61,200 bases of DNA from a virus. How positions within the stretch are numbered: position 1 is the first letter of the stretch; the number at the start of each line of letters is the position of its first letter. Both the position numbers and the translations under genes were made by a program. The stretch spans positions 1 through 61,200 of IMG/VR virus record IMGVR_UViG_3300023184_009672. The stretch is one strand, 5' to 3'. Below are positions 23,684 through 30,906 of this stretch, piece after piece. The notes under the pieces were generated by a model. That model had not been told where the DNA came from. It saw only the letters and a program-made list of their open reading frames with translations, and made no database searches.

Positions 23684-23881
23684 ATGTCCTTGTTAGGTAT
23701 AGCTTTTGATGTAAAAGGGTGGATATTTAGACCATTTTACCTATTATTGGGATTATTGTACTTCTTACTGCTACTGAGTTTATTAGGCTCATTATATATT
23801 GTATCATTATCAAGAACTACTCTAGAGAATGTAATAAAAGACATAGAGAAGGAAAGAAATAAGTATAAAAGAAAGAAATAA
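23684..23881 (+). CDS. 65-aa membrane protein
   Basis: Long hydrophobic segment (PFYLLLGLLYFLLLLSLLGS) and a basic coiled-coil-like tail (KDIEKERNKYKRKK). Fourth of the small membrane cluster. Confidence 0.5.
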   Translation: MSLLGIAFDVKGWIFRPFYLLLGLLYFLLLLSLLGSLYIVSLSRTTLENVIKDIEKERNKYKRKK

Positions 23882-23936
23882 ATAGGTTATCTCTGAAATT
23901 TATATATACAAATAATTAATTTATAATATCATACTT

Positions 23937-24389
23937 ATGTATAAGCTACAACACGAAGATATAGCACTATTACTAAAAAGTTACAATAATCCAATTATAT
24001 TAAAAGATGATTGGGTACTGGTAGGCCAACAAGAATACAATAAATATAAAAATAAAATAACTTTAAATTCTGCTGATTATATACTAAATAAGCAATCAAT
24101 AGTAGGAGAGAATGAATCAATAATAACTAATTCACAAGTAATAATTAACGCTGAAACTAGAAATAAGTATGTTTTAATTAAATATAATAGTAATTTTGTT
24201 GCAATTAATATAGCTGATACAGAATATAGTATGACTATTAACCATATGAAACTTATATGTGCTAGAAATATAACTAATTTAGAAGAATATAAAGAGTTGC
24301 CATCTTTTGAATACTTATTATATATATTGGGTTGGAAGATAACTAATAAGGCACTAAATAAGATAAAGAAACAAGATGATTACTTTTAA
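23937..24389 (+). CDS. hypothetical protein
   Basis: 150 aa, no family recognised. A TAATAT (23924-23929) lies seven bases before the ATG but the -35 is weak. Codon use is very AT-rich (many ATA, AAT), more than in neighbours. Confidence 0.55.
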   Translation: MYKLQHEDIALLLKSYNNPIILKDDWVLVGQQEYNKYKNKITLNSADYILNKQSIVGENESIITNSQVIINAETRNKYVLIKYNSNFVAINIADTEYSMTINHMKLICARNITNLEEYKELPSFEYLLYILGWKITNKALNKIKKQDDYF

Positions 24390-24427
24390 ACTATTAGAAT
24401 CTTTTTTAACCTATTTGTGATTTTATA

Positions 24428-24456
24428 TTGACAAAATAAAGTATTTAGTTTATTCT
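24428..24456 (+). promoter_or_regulatory. promoter of the pseudoknot leader RNA
   Basis: -35 TTGACA (24428-24433), 17-bp spacer, -10 TATTCT (24451-24456). The predicted start, about 24463, is the first base of a structured leader, not a start codon. Confidence 0.65.
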
Positions 24457-24462
24457 AAGATA

Positions 24463-24526
24463 CTTGGAAGCCGTGACCCAAGGAAGCAAATAGGTTTGTG
24501 GTTAGCCTATCTCATAAAAAACCACA
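24463..24526 (+). ncRNA. structured 5' leader with H-type pseudoknot (candidate riboswitch)
   Basis: Hairpin CTTGG/CCAAG (24463-24467/24478-24482) is followed by a textbook H-type pseudoknot. Stem 1 is ATAGG (24490-24494) with CCTAT (24506-24510). Stem 2 is TGTGGTT (24497-24503) with AACCACA (24520-24526). Loops are 2, 2 and 9 bases, the last one A-rich. It opens a ~96-base leader to the 24559 gene. It recalls small pseudoknot riboswitches in geometry, but I cannot match it to a known class. Confidence 0.55.
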
Positions 24527-24558
24527 TATACTAATACCAAATAAATAAATAATAAATA

Positions 24559-24795
24559 ATGATAACAGACAATCAAATAAAAGCAATGAGCGAAAATGAA
24601 TTATCTTATCTTTACTATGCTTTAAATACTGAATGGAACTCTCTAAATATGGGCTATGACTTTGACTGGTATATACTAAAAGCATTTAAAAATAATACGA
24701 TACAAAAGATTTTAAATAAACATAGTGCGAACTTGACAGATGAAAATAAAGGTATTACAATAGAGATACTAAAGAAATTAGAAGCAAATATATGA
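24559..24795 (+). CDS. hypothetical protein behind the pseudoknot leader
   Basis: 78 aa (MITDNQIKAMSENELSYLYY...), helical. The only gene in this area with a long structured leader, so its expression is probably controlled post-transcriptionally. No family recognised. Confidence 0.55.
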   Translation: MITDNQIKAMSENELSYLYYALNTEWNSLNMGYDFDWYILKAFKNNTIQKILNKHSANLTDENKGITIEILKKLEANI

Positions 24796-25085
24796 ATCAT
24801 ATAACAGCATTAGCAATTACTATCACAGCTTTCAGTTCGGGGCTATATGTTATTTATAAATTTATTAGAGCTAAATATGTATCATATGATACTAAACCCA
24901 TTCACTATTGGCTAGACAAACCAACTAAAATAAAGAAAAGATATAAAACTTTTAAAAAGCATAAGCTAAATAAGCGAAATAAACTAACCAAAATAACTAA
25001 AATAAGTGTTCTAAATAATAGAAGTAAAAGCCAACTATCTTATGCTAAATATGGTAAGTTAAATAGACATAGTATAAAATATTAA
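24792..25085 (+). CDS. membrane-anchored basic protein
   Basis: 97 aa. N-terminal helix (ITALAITITAFSSGLYVIYKF), then a strongly lysine-rich cytoplasmic part (KKHKLNKRNKLTKITK). ATGA overlap with the previous gene. It could tether DNA or RNA at the membrane; inference only. Confidence 0.5.
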   Translation: MNHITALAITITAFSSGLYVIYKFIRAKYVSYDTKPIHYWLDKPTKIKKRYKTFKKHKLNKRNKLTKITKISVLNNRSKSQLSYAKYGKLNRHSIKY

Positions 25086-25113
25086 TTGACTTCTTATAAA
25101 TAAAGGTTATACT
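25086..25113 (+). promoter_or_regulatory. leaderless promoter of the 25120 gene
   Basis: -35 TTGACT (25086-25091), 16-bp spacer, -10 TATACT (25108-25113), six bases to the ATG at 25120. Confidence 0.75.
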
Positions 25114-25119
25114 AGATAT

Positions 25120-25299
25120 ATGAGTGAATATACTGATAAGAATTTCTCCTTAGAAGATTGGAGATTGATTCAAGATTCTATATTAGAAAATATATCATAT
25201 CTTAAGTCAGCTCAAAAGTGGGGCTATGAACAAGAGGTTGAGCGTCTAGAGGTTATGTTAAAAAGAGTTCGTCCTCATACATTAACAGAAAAGGTTTAA
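25120..25299 (+). CDS. hypothetical 59-aa protein
   Basis: 59 aa, helical (NFSLEDWRLIQDSILENISYL). Start fixed by promoter spacing. No family recognised. Confidence 0.6.
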   Translation: MSEYTDKNFSLEDWRLIQDSILENISYLKSAQKWGYEQEVERLEVMLKRVRPHTLTEKV

Positions 25300-25304
25300 A
25301 TAAT

Positions 25305-25490
25305 ATGTTTTTAATTGTAACTGAAAATTTAATTGGAACTCGCGAAATAAGGATGATTGGATTAGGAATTGTTATTGGCATTATGTATTATAGTGTTAAT
25401 TATGTTTGTTCTATGTTGTATGATAATGGATGTGATATCTTTGGTAAGTTTAATAAAAAGAAAAAGAATAGTAAAAAGAAGTTGCGTTAA
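25305..25490 (+). CDS. small membrane protein with basic tail
   Basis: 61 aa. A hydrophobic helix (MIGLGIVIGIMYYSVNYVC) and a lysine-rich end (KFNKKKKNSKKKLR). Function unknown. Confidence 0.5.
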   Translation: MFLIVTENLIGTREIRMIGLGIVIGIMYYSVNYVCSMLYDNGCDIFGKFNKKKKNSKKKLR

Positions 25491-25509
25491 TTAGAATATC
25501 GGTTATGCT
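25482..25509 (+). promoter_or_regulatory. leaderless promoter of the DUF6878-like gene
   Basis: -35 TTGCGT (25482-25487), 16-bp spacer, -10 TATGCT (25504-25509), six bases to the ATG at 25516. Confidence 0.65.
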
Positions 25510-25515
25510 CTTTAT

Positions 25516-26034
25516 ATGAGCAAAACATCTAAATCAAAAAAAATCAAGATGCCAAAGATGGATGACATCATGGCACAAATTAAAGCAGACCAACTAAAGA
25601 AAAAAGATAAAGTAAAGTATCATTCTAATCTGTTATTCGATACTCTAGCACAAACAAAAGTCTCTTCTATTGAAGTATCTTTTGAAGGTTGCGGAGACTC
25701 TGGACAAATCGAAGCAGTAGATTATACAGACGCTAATAGCAAGCGCATAGACGAAGCATATCTTAATAAGATTATTGTTAAGGGTTCAGAGAAAACATCC
25801 TATCACCAATGGGACGAAAAGAAAAAAATGCTGGTCAAGACAGAGCCAAGAGAAGGAAATATTAGAGAGATCGTTGAAGAGATATGCTATGATAAGTTAG
25901 GTGCAAGCCACGGCGGTTGGGAAATCAACGAAGGTAGCTACGGAACATTCCTCTTTGATGTTGCGGCTCGCAAGGTGAGTCTGGAATACAATCAGAGGAT
26001 AGAGGAGGTTCGGACTAGTGAGGAGAGTTTCTAA
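25516..26034 (+). CDS. DUF6878-like protein
   Basis: 172 aa. VSFEGCGDSGQIEAVDY in the middle and the C-terminal HGGWEINEGSYGTFLFDV match my recollection of DUF6878, an uncharacterised family found with DUF6915 in mobile elements and phages. The next gene is indeed DUF6915-like. Function unknown. Confidence 0.6.
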   Translation: MSKTSKSKKIKMPKMDDIMAQIKADQLKKKDKVKYHSNLLFDTLAQTKVSSIEVSFEGCGDSGQIEAVDYTDANSKRIDEAYLNKIIVKGSEKTSYHQWDEKKKMLVKTEPREGNIREIVEEICYDKLGASHGGWEINEGSYGTFLFDVAARKVSLEYNQRIEEVRTSEESF

Positions 26035-26384
26035 TGGCTAATCCATATCACCATTCATTATCGTCAGCAAAGAAGTGGGGTGGTTCAGCAGAAGATTACC
26101 AGAAGATTCACGATTGGTTTGATGAGAGTAAGATGATGATGGCAGACTTTCGCCATCGTGCCTTACGACATCACGCCGAAGGTATCTTTATGTGTGAGAG
26201 GATATTTGGTAACACCATCACACTATCTAATGGTAAAAAGATTCCTACTAGATGGGTTGGCGAACAGCACATAGCAGAGGACTTGGGATTCATTCCATCT
26301 ATGCAAGATTGGCTTAAACATATTATGCCAGAACCTTGGATGGGCAAGACCAAGAAACTTGACATTGAGAAACAATTAGCGTAA
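26034..26384 (+). CDS. DUF6915-like protein
   Basis: 116 aa. HHSLSSAKKWGG, DYQKIHDWFDESK, RHRALRHHAEGIF and WVGEQHIAEDLG are the conserved blocks of this family. Many histidines suggest metal binding. Begins on the last base of the DUF6878-like stop, so the two are translated together. Confidence 0.65.
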   Translation: MANPYHHSLSSAKKWGGSAEDYQKIHDWFDESKMMMADFRHRALRHHAEGIFMCERIFGNTITLSNGKKIPTRWVGEQHIAEDLGFIPSMQDWLKHIMPEPWMGKTKKLDIEKQLA

Positions 26385-26387
26385 GGT
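26359..26387 (+). promoter_or_regulatory. promoter of the secreted 44-aa protein
   Basis: -35 TTGACA (26359-26364) in the end of the DUF6915-like gene, 17-bp spacer, -10 TAAGGT (26382-26387), six bases to the ATG at 26394. Confidence 0.5.
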
Positions 26388-26393
26388 AACACT

Positions 26394-26528
26394 ATGAAAA
26401 AAATCCTTATCTTAATATTAAGTTTATTTATTATAACCCCAGTGTATGCTCATAAAAAAACATATACTAATAAACAAAACAAGTTCTTTCATGGTGGTGG
26501 CTTAAAAAAGAAGAAGCATAAAAATTAG
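26394..26528 (+). CDS. 44-aa secreted basic peptide
   Basis: Signal peptide (KKILILILSLFIITPVYA) then a very basic mature part (HKKTYTNKQNKFFHGGGLKKKK). It could bind membranes or nucleic acid outside the cell. No family. Confidence 0.5.
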   Translation: MKKILILILSLFIITPVYAHKKTYTNKQNKFFHGGGLKKKKHKN

Positions 26529-26644
26529 TTTGGTCATCGGTTGTTGCTTCCGTTAATAGCAAATCGTTTGGAAGTACCGAATAACTTCCACTATTTTTAT
26601 TTTTTTGTTCTACAATCTGTTGTATTTGATGTATAATAGAGCAT

Positions 26645-26770
26645 ATGAGCAAGAAACAAATGGAGAAAGAACTAAACTATGGTGATTGTAATAATCTTTT
26701 CTGTTTTTGTAGTAGTATTCTTAAAGAAGTTATGGGAATAAAAGTTGACAAGAAAGAGAATTCAAAGTAA
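26645..26770 (+). CDS. hypothetical 41-aa cysteine-containing protein
   Basis: 41 aa with CNNLFCFC. TATAAT lies seven bases before the ATG, with a weak -35. Its 3' end carries the promoter of the next RNA gene. Confidence 0.45.
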   Translation: MSKKQMEKELNYGDCNNLFCFCSSILKEVMGIKVDKKENSK

Positions 26771-26773
26771 TAT
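26745..26773 (+). promoter_or_regulatory. promoter of candidate ncRNA 1
   Basis: -35 TTGACA (26745-26750), 17-bp spacer, -10 TAATAT (26768-26773). Predicted start about 26780, at the first base of the outer stem; no start codon follows. Confidence 0.7.
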
Positions 26774-26779
26774 AGTAAT

Positions 26780-26975
26780 AGTAGAAGGCACACTCTTATT
26801 GCTAGAGAGTGCAAAGAAAGTTCGGTAGGGTTGATCTCCTAAAGAACTTTAGTTCCTTCTACGAAACTTTCGCACCTCGATCAAGGGTTGGCTGTAGTAG
26901 ATATTGCGAAATAATTCTACTACCATAAACCTCTTGAGCGTTTGTTGGTATCGCTGAAACCAATATTCTTTTCTT
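26780..26975 (+). ncRNA. candidate ncRNA 1, multi-pseudoknot structure
   Basis: Gene-free, promoter-driven and densely paired. P1 GTAGAAGG/CCTTCTAC (26781-26788/26855-26862). P2 CACTCT/AGAGTG (26791-26796/26806-26811). P3 AAAGTTC/GAACTTT (26817-26823/26844-26850) with inner TAGG/CCTA. P4 GTAGTAGA/TCTACTAC (26894-26901/26916-26923). The P3 loop TTGATC (26831-26836) matches GATCAA (26879-26884), and the P4 loop GCGAAA (26906-26911) matches TTTCGC (26868-26873), giving two pseudoknots. A TTGGT/ACCAA hairpin (26945-26963) followed by T-rich sequence may terminate it. No known class recognised. Confidence 0.6.
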
Positions 26976-26995
26976 TACTTATTTTTAATTTAGGT

Positions 26996-27001
26996 TATAT
27001 T
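26996..27001 (+). promoter_or_regulatory. -10 element of the 27008 gene
   Basis: TATATT six bases before the ATG; a weak TTTACT (26974-26979) could serve as -35. Confidence 0.5.
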
Positions 27002-27007
27002 TAATAA

Positions 27008-27262
27008 ATGAACAGCACATATAAATACATCTCAGATTATGTAAGTAAACCCACACAGTTTTGTTATTTATTAGATTATGTTACTAATGAAAATTCTTAT
27101 TTGTTTGATGTCGATGGAAATAACAAAGATGTAAAGAAGAAGGTGTGGATTGCTAAACAAATCTATCCACATGTCAGTCCTCCTCAAACTACTTATTTCA
27201 GAACACTCAAAGAAGCAAAAGCCGCATTAAAGAGATGGGATGCGAAGTGGGAAAGAGTTTGA
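27008..27262 (+). CDS. hypothetical protein
   Basis: 84 aa; the C-terminus KEAKAALKRWDAKWERV is a basic helix. No family recognised. Confidence 0.55.
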   Translation: MNSTYKYISDYVSKPTQFCYLLDYVTNENSYLFDVDGNNKDVKKKVWIAKQIYPHVSPPQTTYFRTLKEAKAALKRWDAKWERV

Positions 27263-27286
27263 CTAAATAATAATCTAAGTTATATT
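27259..27286 (+). promoter_or_regulatory. leaderless promoter of the 27293 gene
   Basis: -35 TTGACT (27259-27264) overlapping the previous stop, 16-bp spacer, -10 TATATT (27281-27286), six bases to the ATG at 27293. Confidence 0.75.
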
Positions 27287-27292
27287 TAACTT

Positions 27293-27595
27293 ATGACTAA
27301 AACATTCAAGATAGGTGAGTATGCAGTAGGAGGAACGATCAGAGTATCTATTCCTAAAACATTAACTACTATTAAGATAGATGTTATTGATAGTAATTTC
27401 AAGACTAAGAAGTTACTTAATCAGTATATTTATTATAGCTTTGATAGAAATAGAATAGACCGAGACTTATTTCAAATAACAAGTAGCTATTGGACTGATA
27501 AGATATTAGAGTATATATCTAAAACTATGAAGCAATCAGGTGAGTGGATAGGAAACTATCACAATCCTCGTCTCTTCTTAGATAGAGCAATTTAG
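27293..27595 (+). CDS. hypothetical protein
   Basis: 100 aa, beta-rich N-terminus (GGTIRVSIPKTLTTIKIDVID). No family recognised. Followed at once by another promoter. Confidence 0.6.
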   Translation: MTKTFKIGEYAVGGTIRVSIPKTLTTIKIDVIDSNFKTKKLLNQYIYYSFDRNRIDRDLFQITSSYWTDKILEYISKTMKQSGEWIGNYHNPRLFLDRAI

Positions 27596-27596
27596 T

Positions 27597-27624
27597 TTGA
27601 CAATAAATAAAAAAGGAGTATATT
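27597..27624 (+). promoter_or_regulatory. leaderless promoter of the 27631 operon
   Basis: -35 TTGACA (27597-27602), 16-bp spacer, -10 TATATT (27619-27624), six bases to the ATG at 27631. Confidence 0.75.
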
Positions 27625-27630
27625 AAAAGT

Positions 27631-27870
27631 ATGAACCCAACAGAACCAATCACAAAAAAATTCACAATCAAGATGCAACGCAACCAAATCGCCGAGGTGG
27701 ACATCGAGGTGGAGGCCACATCAGAGGAAGAAGCCTCGGATAAAGCCTTGGAACTCGCAGAGAATTGCTCCGATGGTAATGGCTTTATGCTCGACTGGGA
27801 TGAGGTTGATTACAACTTTGAAGTTGTAGAGATCGAACCCGAAGAGGAAGATGAAGATGAAGCAAGCTGA
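27631..27870 (+). CDS. hypothetical acidic protein
   Basis: 79 aa. The middle (EVDIEVEATSEEEASDKALELA) resembles small acidic beta-alpha proteins common in phages. Higher GC than its neighbours. No function assigned. Confidence 0.6.
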   Translation: MNPTEPITKKFTIKMQRNQIAEVDIEVEATSEEEASDKALELAENCSDGNGFMLDWDEVDYNFEVVEIEPEEEDEDEAS

Positions 27871-28012
27871 AGCTATTTGCAAAGAAATCCATGATAGGAT
27901 TGTAGAATATAAAGGTCTGCAAGTGGAACACAACAATGATCAAAAAGCTATGGATGAATTAGAGAGTGCAATTATTGAACTTCAATCTGTATTAGAGTGG
28001 GCAAATGAATAG
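27851..28012 (+). CDS. hypothetical helical protein
   Basis: 53 aa (or 51 from 27857), helical, overlapping the previous gene by 20 bases. No family recognised. Confidence 0.5.
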   Translation: MKMKQAEAICKEIHDRIVEYKGLQVEHNNDQKAMDELESAIIELQSVLEWANE

Positions 28013-28208
28013 CTTTGAACTTTGGAAGAATGAGGATATGGGAATGCCAGAAGCAGTAATAAATACAGACTCATATACCGACGCATTAGAGAAGGTATTA
28101 CATAACTTAGGTTATTATATTATAGCTCAAAAGAAACCTGTGATATCATTTGATGAATTATTATTTGTTAGAAGTGAAATAGCTGCTCGCCTTGGGCGGG
28201 GTAGATAA
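28005..28208 (+). CDS. hypothetical protein
   Basis: 67 aa (MNSFELWKNEDMGMPEAVIN...), ending LGRGR. Overlaps the previous gene. No family recognised. Confidence 0.5.
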   Translation: MNSFELWKNEDMGMPEAVINTDSYTDALEKVLHNLGYYIIAQKKPVISFDELLFVRSEIAARLGRGR

Positions 28209-28827
28209 AGACCACGAAACTCTTCCATATTCAGCCAGACTTACATATGGATACGAAACTCTTCCATATATCCTCCAGCCTTACATATGGACTGTTTAGA
28301 TATCCCAATCGGGAAATATTAGCTTAAATAATCTAATTATAGTTAAATAAATACTGATCGGGAATGAACTGTCAAGGATCTCTTGATAGTTGTGCGGCGA
28401 ATAAATATGCTATTCACCGCATTTGTCCATGAAATAAGGTCTAATCCCATATAATTCGATGGTATTAAAAGACTCCACAAAACATTGCGCTTTATGATAT
28501 GATATGATCTGTCATAATATGCCAGTTGAGTACTTAAGGATTTCTTAATAGCTAAATAAGAAAAGATTAAATAACAAATAGTACCAGAATAAATACCCAT
28601 ATATGCCAGATTAAACCTTTAATAAGAAAAGCCGTTATTAAAGTTTAGTTATCATTTTCGTGAGGTCACGAATATGATCGGTTGACTTATGCTTGACTAA
28701 CCCCTCATGATTCTGGAAACGGATTCCAAAAACGGCAGGGGTCAAACATGTATATAAAACCAGTAAATAGTAACATGAACTATAAGACATGTATACAAAA
28801 CAAAGAAATTGAGACATGAGTTATATA
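28209..28827. other. gene-free, hairpin-rich region
   Basis: No credible gene in ~620 bases. It holds a tandem direct repeat (28214-28251 and 28253-28292, each starting ACGAAACTCTTCCATAT and containing a CCATAT/ATATGG pair). Hairpins include GCGGCGAATA/TATTCACCGC (28394-28420), CTTTAATAA/TTATTAAAG (28617-28643), TTCGTG/CACGAA (28657-28672) and ACCCCT/AGGGGT (28700-28742) with an inner TGGAA/TTCCA. A replication origin, a cluster of small RNAs or protein-binding sites are all possible. Confidence 0.5.
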
Positions 28828-28855
28828 TTGACATAATTTTAATTTATTGTATTAT
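28828..28855 (+). promoter_or_regulatory. leaderless promoter of the zincin-like gene
   Basis: -35 TTGACA (28828-28833), 16-bp spacer, -10 TATTAT (28850-28855), six bases to the ATG at 28862. Confidence 0.75.
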
Positions 28856-28861
28856 CAGATT

Positions 28862-29314
28862 ATGAAGTTAATTAATAGAACATTCCTATGCTCTGAGAAA
28901 CTAAAAGAAATTATTAAATGGTGCATGCCAGAAGGAGTATTCCTTAAAGATATCCGAAAGATAGATTTTGGCAATACTAAAAGGGGTTGGCATGGCAGAG
29001 CATGGGGAAGTATGAGAGTGCATGTGGGAGTTCCAGAATATAAAAAGTATGTTAGAGTATACAAGAGTGGTGGATTCAGAGGCTATTTAAGTATACATAC
29101 ATATAGCTGGGAAGAATCATTAATTGAATTAATATCACATGAATTAAGACACCTATATCAATTTAAAAAAGGTAAGTTTTATCATGGTATTAAAAAGATA
29201 AGAAAATATAATATTGGCACTAAAGCTAAATTATGTGAAGTAGATGCTAGTTTATATGCTAAGAGGAAAGTAAGAGAGTATAGAAAGAGTAAGTTGAATT
29301 ATATTATTAATTGA
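28862..29314 (+). CDS. zincin-like metalloprotein (HExxH)
   Basis: 150 aa. ELISHELRHLYQF holds the HExxH zinc motif (HELRH), and a downstream CEVDASLYAKRK supplies a likely third ligand glutamate. This is the layout of small SprT-like or phage zincin domains. A protease role is plausible but the substrate is unknown. Start set by the promoter. Confidence 0.65.
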   Translation: MKLINRTFLCSEKLKEIIKWCMPEGVFLKDIRKIDFGNTKRGWHGRAWGSMRVHVGVPEYKKYVRVYKSGGFRGYLSIHTYSWEESLIELISHELRHLYQFKKGKFYHGIKKIRKYNIGTKAKLCEVDASLYAKRKVREYRKSKLNYIIN

Positions 29315-29318
29315 TGGT

Positions 29319-29395
29319 TGTAAATTATTGAGTATTAAGGAGTTACATACGCGGCCTCCCTCGCGCCGCAAGTCGTTGATGGTCAAGGTGTTATA
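29319..29395. repeat. hairpin-centre-hairpin repeat, copy A
   Basis: Left hairpin TGTAA...TTACA, centre GCGGC-CTCCCTC-GCCGC, right hairpin AAGTCGTTGATGGTCAA... Lies between the zincin-like gene and the DUF932 gene, about 70 bp upstream of the latter's -35. Confidence 0.75.
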
Positions 29396-29465
29396 GATGA
29401 GAATATATTTTTACGATTTCCTATAAAGCATTAGCAGGTAGTATCTTATGATAGTAAAAAAGTTC

Positions 29466-29493
29466 TTGTCACAGATTAAAAGTGTGGTATGAT
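29466..29493 (+). promoter_or_regulatory. leaderless promoter of the DUF932 gene
   Basis: -35 TTGTCA (29466-29471), 16-bp spacer, -10 TATGAT (29488-29493), six bases to the ATG at 29500. Confidence 0.7.
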
Positions 29494-29499
29494 TACTAT

Positions 29500-30354
29500 A
29501 TGGCAAGAACAACTAAACCAAGCTCAAGTGAATATGATTTTGATATTCATCAAGAGCCACTCCTCACAACAGACGGCAAGAGGACAGGATACTTCGGAAT
29601 GGTGCGCCGTGACACCGCCGAACCCATAACACTCGGAGTTTGCACCGAGCAGTATGGTGTGGTGAAGAATGCAGACATGATCAGCATGGTGGAAGAATCG
29701 CTCACTAATCAAGGGCTTGGCGAGTATACTCGCAAGGCTATTGTGGTGCGTGATGGTGCTCGCTTTTATGCGAGCTATGACTTCCCTGAGTTCAAGACTG
29801 AGCTCAAGCCAGTTGGTAAGCGAGCAAAGGGTGATATCCTTGGTCTGCGCCTCACAGCTAACAACAGCTATGATCGCAGTTGCAGGGTATCGTTCTCGCT
29901 TGGGTTCATTCGTTTGGTTTGCACAAACGGAATGACCTCACTATCGAAGGAGTTCGGATTCACTAAGCGTCACACGCTTGCGGTGAATCTTGACTTCGTT
30001 GGTGACGCATTGAAGAATGCTCTCGCCAATGTCGATAAGAGCGCAAATGTGTTCAATCGTCTTGCTGAAAAGGCGATCACTGATGAGCAGGGTTTGACCT
30101 TGCTCACCAAGCTCGAAGAGAAGGATTACATCTCTGGCAAGGTGCGTGAAGGCATCGAAGCAGTTTGGCGTAATCCGTCCTACGAGTTGGACACTGATCG
30201 CAACTTGTACAACCTCTACAATGCCACTACGCAGTTCCTAACTCGTAATGTCGCTGAAGAGCGTTATGAGTATAGCGAGAGGGTTAGCCGTGACTTGCTG
30301 AAGGTATTCAGCGGAGCCACTCGTGACGAAGACTTGCTCAAGCTAGTCTCCTAA
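29500..30354 (+). CDS. DUF932-family phage protein
   Basis: 284 aa. The N-terminal LGVCTEQYGVVKNADM and GARFYASYDFPE segments, and the central LTANNSYDRSCRVSFSLGFIRLVCTNGM block, are characteristic of the DUF932 (phage/plasmid-like) family, whose function is unknown. GC content is clearly above the surrounding genes, suggesting separate acquisition or selection for expression. It has its own promoter and a strong terminator, so it is a stand-alone unit. Confidence 0.8.
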   Translation: MARTTKPSSSEYDFDIHQEPLLTTDGKRTGYFGMVRRDTAEPITLGVCTEQYGVVKNADMISMVEESLTNQGLGEYTRKAIVVRDGARFYASYDFPEFKTELKPVGKRAKGDILGLRLTANNSYDRSCRVSFSLGFIRLVCTNGMTSLSKEFGFTKRHTLAVNLDFVGDALKNALANVDKSANVFNRLAEKAITDEQGLTLLTKLEEKDYISGKVREGIEAVWRNPSYELDTDRNLYNLYNATTQFLTRNVAEERYEYSERVSRDLLKVFSGATRDEDLLKLVS

Positions 30355-30374
30355 ACTAAAACGAAACTTTAACA

Positions 30375-30407
30375 GAGTGCGAGGGTTAATCCCCTCGCAT
30401 TCTTTTT
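30375..30407 (+). terminator. rho-independent terminator after the DUF932 gene
   Basis: Eleven-pair GC-rich stem (30375-30385/30392-30402) followed by TTTTTG. Confidence 0.85.
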
Positions 30408-30423
30408 GTCTAAATCTAATGAA

Positions 30424-30503
30424 TTATAAGTCCTTAACTATCAACGAGTTGCGTCGGCAGGGAGGTTGCGTTTGCAAGTCCTTGATATACAATGAGATAT
30501 ATC
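30424..30503. repeat. hairpin-centre-hairpin repeat, copy B
   Basis: Left TAAGTCCTTAAC...ACGAGTTG, centre GGCAGGGAGGTTG (inverted relative to copies A, C and D), right GCAAGTCCTTGATAT... Ends three bases before the -35 of the next gene. Confidence 0.75.
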
Positions 30504-30505
30504 GC

Positions 30506-30533
30506 TTGACTTTTTATTCTATTATGTTATAGT
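30506..30533 (+). promoter_or_regulatory. leaderless promoter of the 30540 gene
   Basis: -35 TTGACT (30506-30511), 16-bp spacer, -10 TATAGT (30528-30533), six bases to the ATG at 30540. Confidence 0.75.
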
Positions 30534-30539
30534 TATGAG

Positions 30540-30881
30540 ATGAAAGCAAAACATAAAGTATATTATAATCTACATAAAAAATGTTTGTCTATTATGCTTC
30601 GTGGAAAAGTATTAGAGCATAGCACAGAATTCTTTTTGAAAGATGTAGAATTTAGAGTGAGTCAAGCAGGGCGTTCCAGGGTTTTAAAAGAGCAAAGAAA
30701 GAATGTTCACGCTTTTGTATGTGGTACTCCAGATGATGGTTGGCCAGTAGATCAAGTAGAAAGAAAAGTTACCTATAATCCTTATAAGTATAATAGCTTT
30801 GTTTATGCTGATAACCTTGAGCCAGTATACAAAGCAAAGTGGGTTGGAGTAATTAATCGTGATATATTTGTCTTGAATTAA
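30540..30881 (+). CDS. conserved phage protein
   Basis: 113 aa. FRVSQAGRSRVLKEQRKNVHAFVCG is a block I recognise from uncharacterised phage proteins. No catalytic motif. Start set by the promoter. Confidence 0.6.
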   Translation: MKAKHKVYYNLHKKCLSIMLRGKVLEHSTEFFLKDVEFRVSQAGRSRVLKEQRKNVHAFVCGTPDDGWPVDQVERKVTYNPYKYNSFVYADNLEPVYKAKWVGVINRDIFVLN

Positions 30882-30900
30882 AAAGAAAGTATAGTATAAT
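30873..30900 (+). promoter_or_regulatory. leaderless promoter of the 30907 operon
   Basis: -35 TTGAAT (30873-30878), 16-bp spacer, perfect -10 TATAAT (30895-30900), six bases to the ATG at 30907. Confidence 0.75.
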
Positions 30901-30906
30901 CTTTAA

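Noticed and set aside
26780-26975. tmRNA or group I intron
   Set aside because: There is no tRNA-like Ala acceptor domain or tag reading frame, no group I P7/P3 core sequence, and no interrupted gene on either side.
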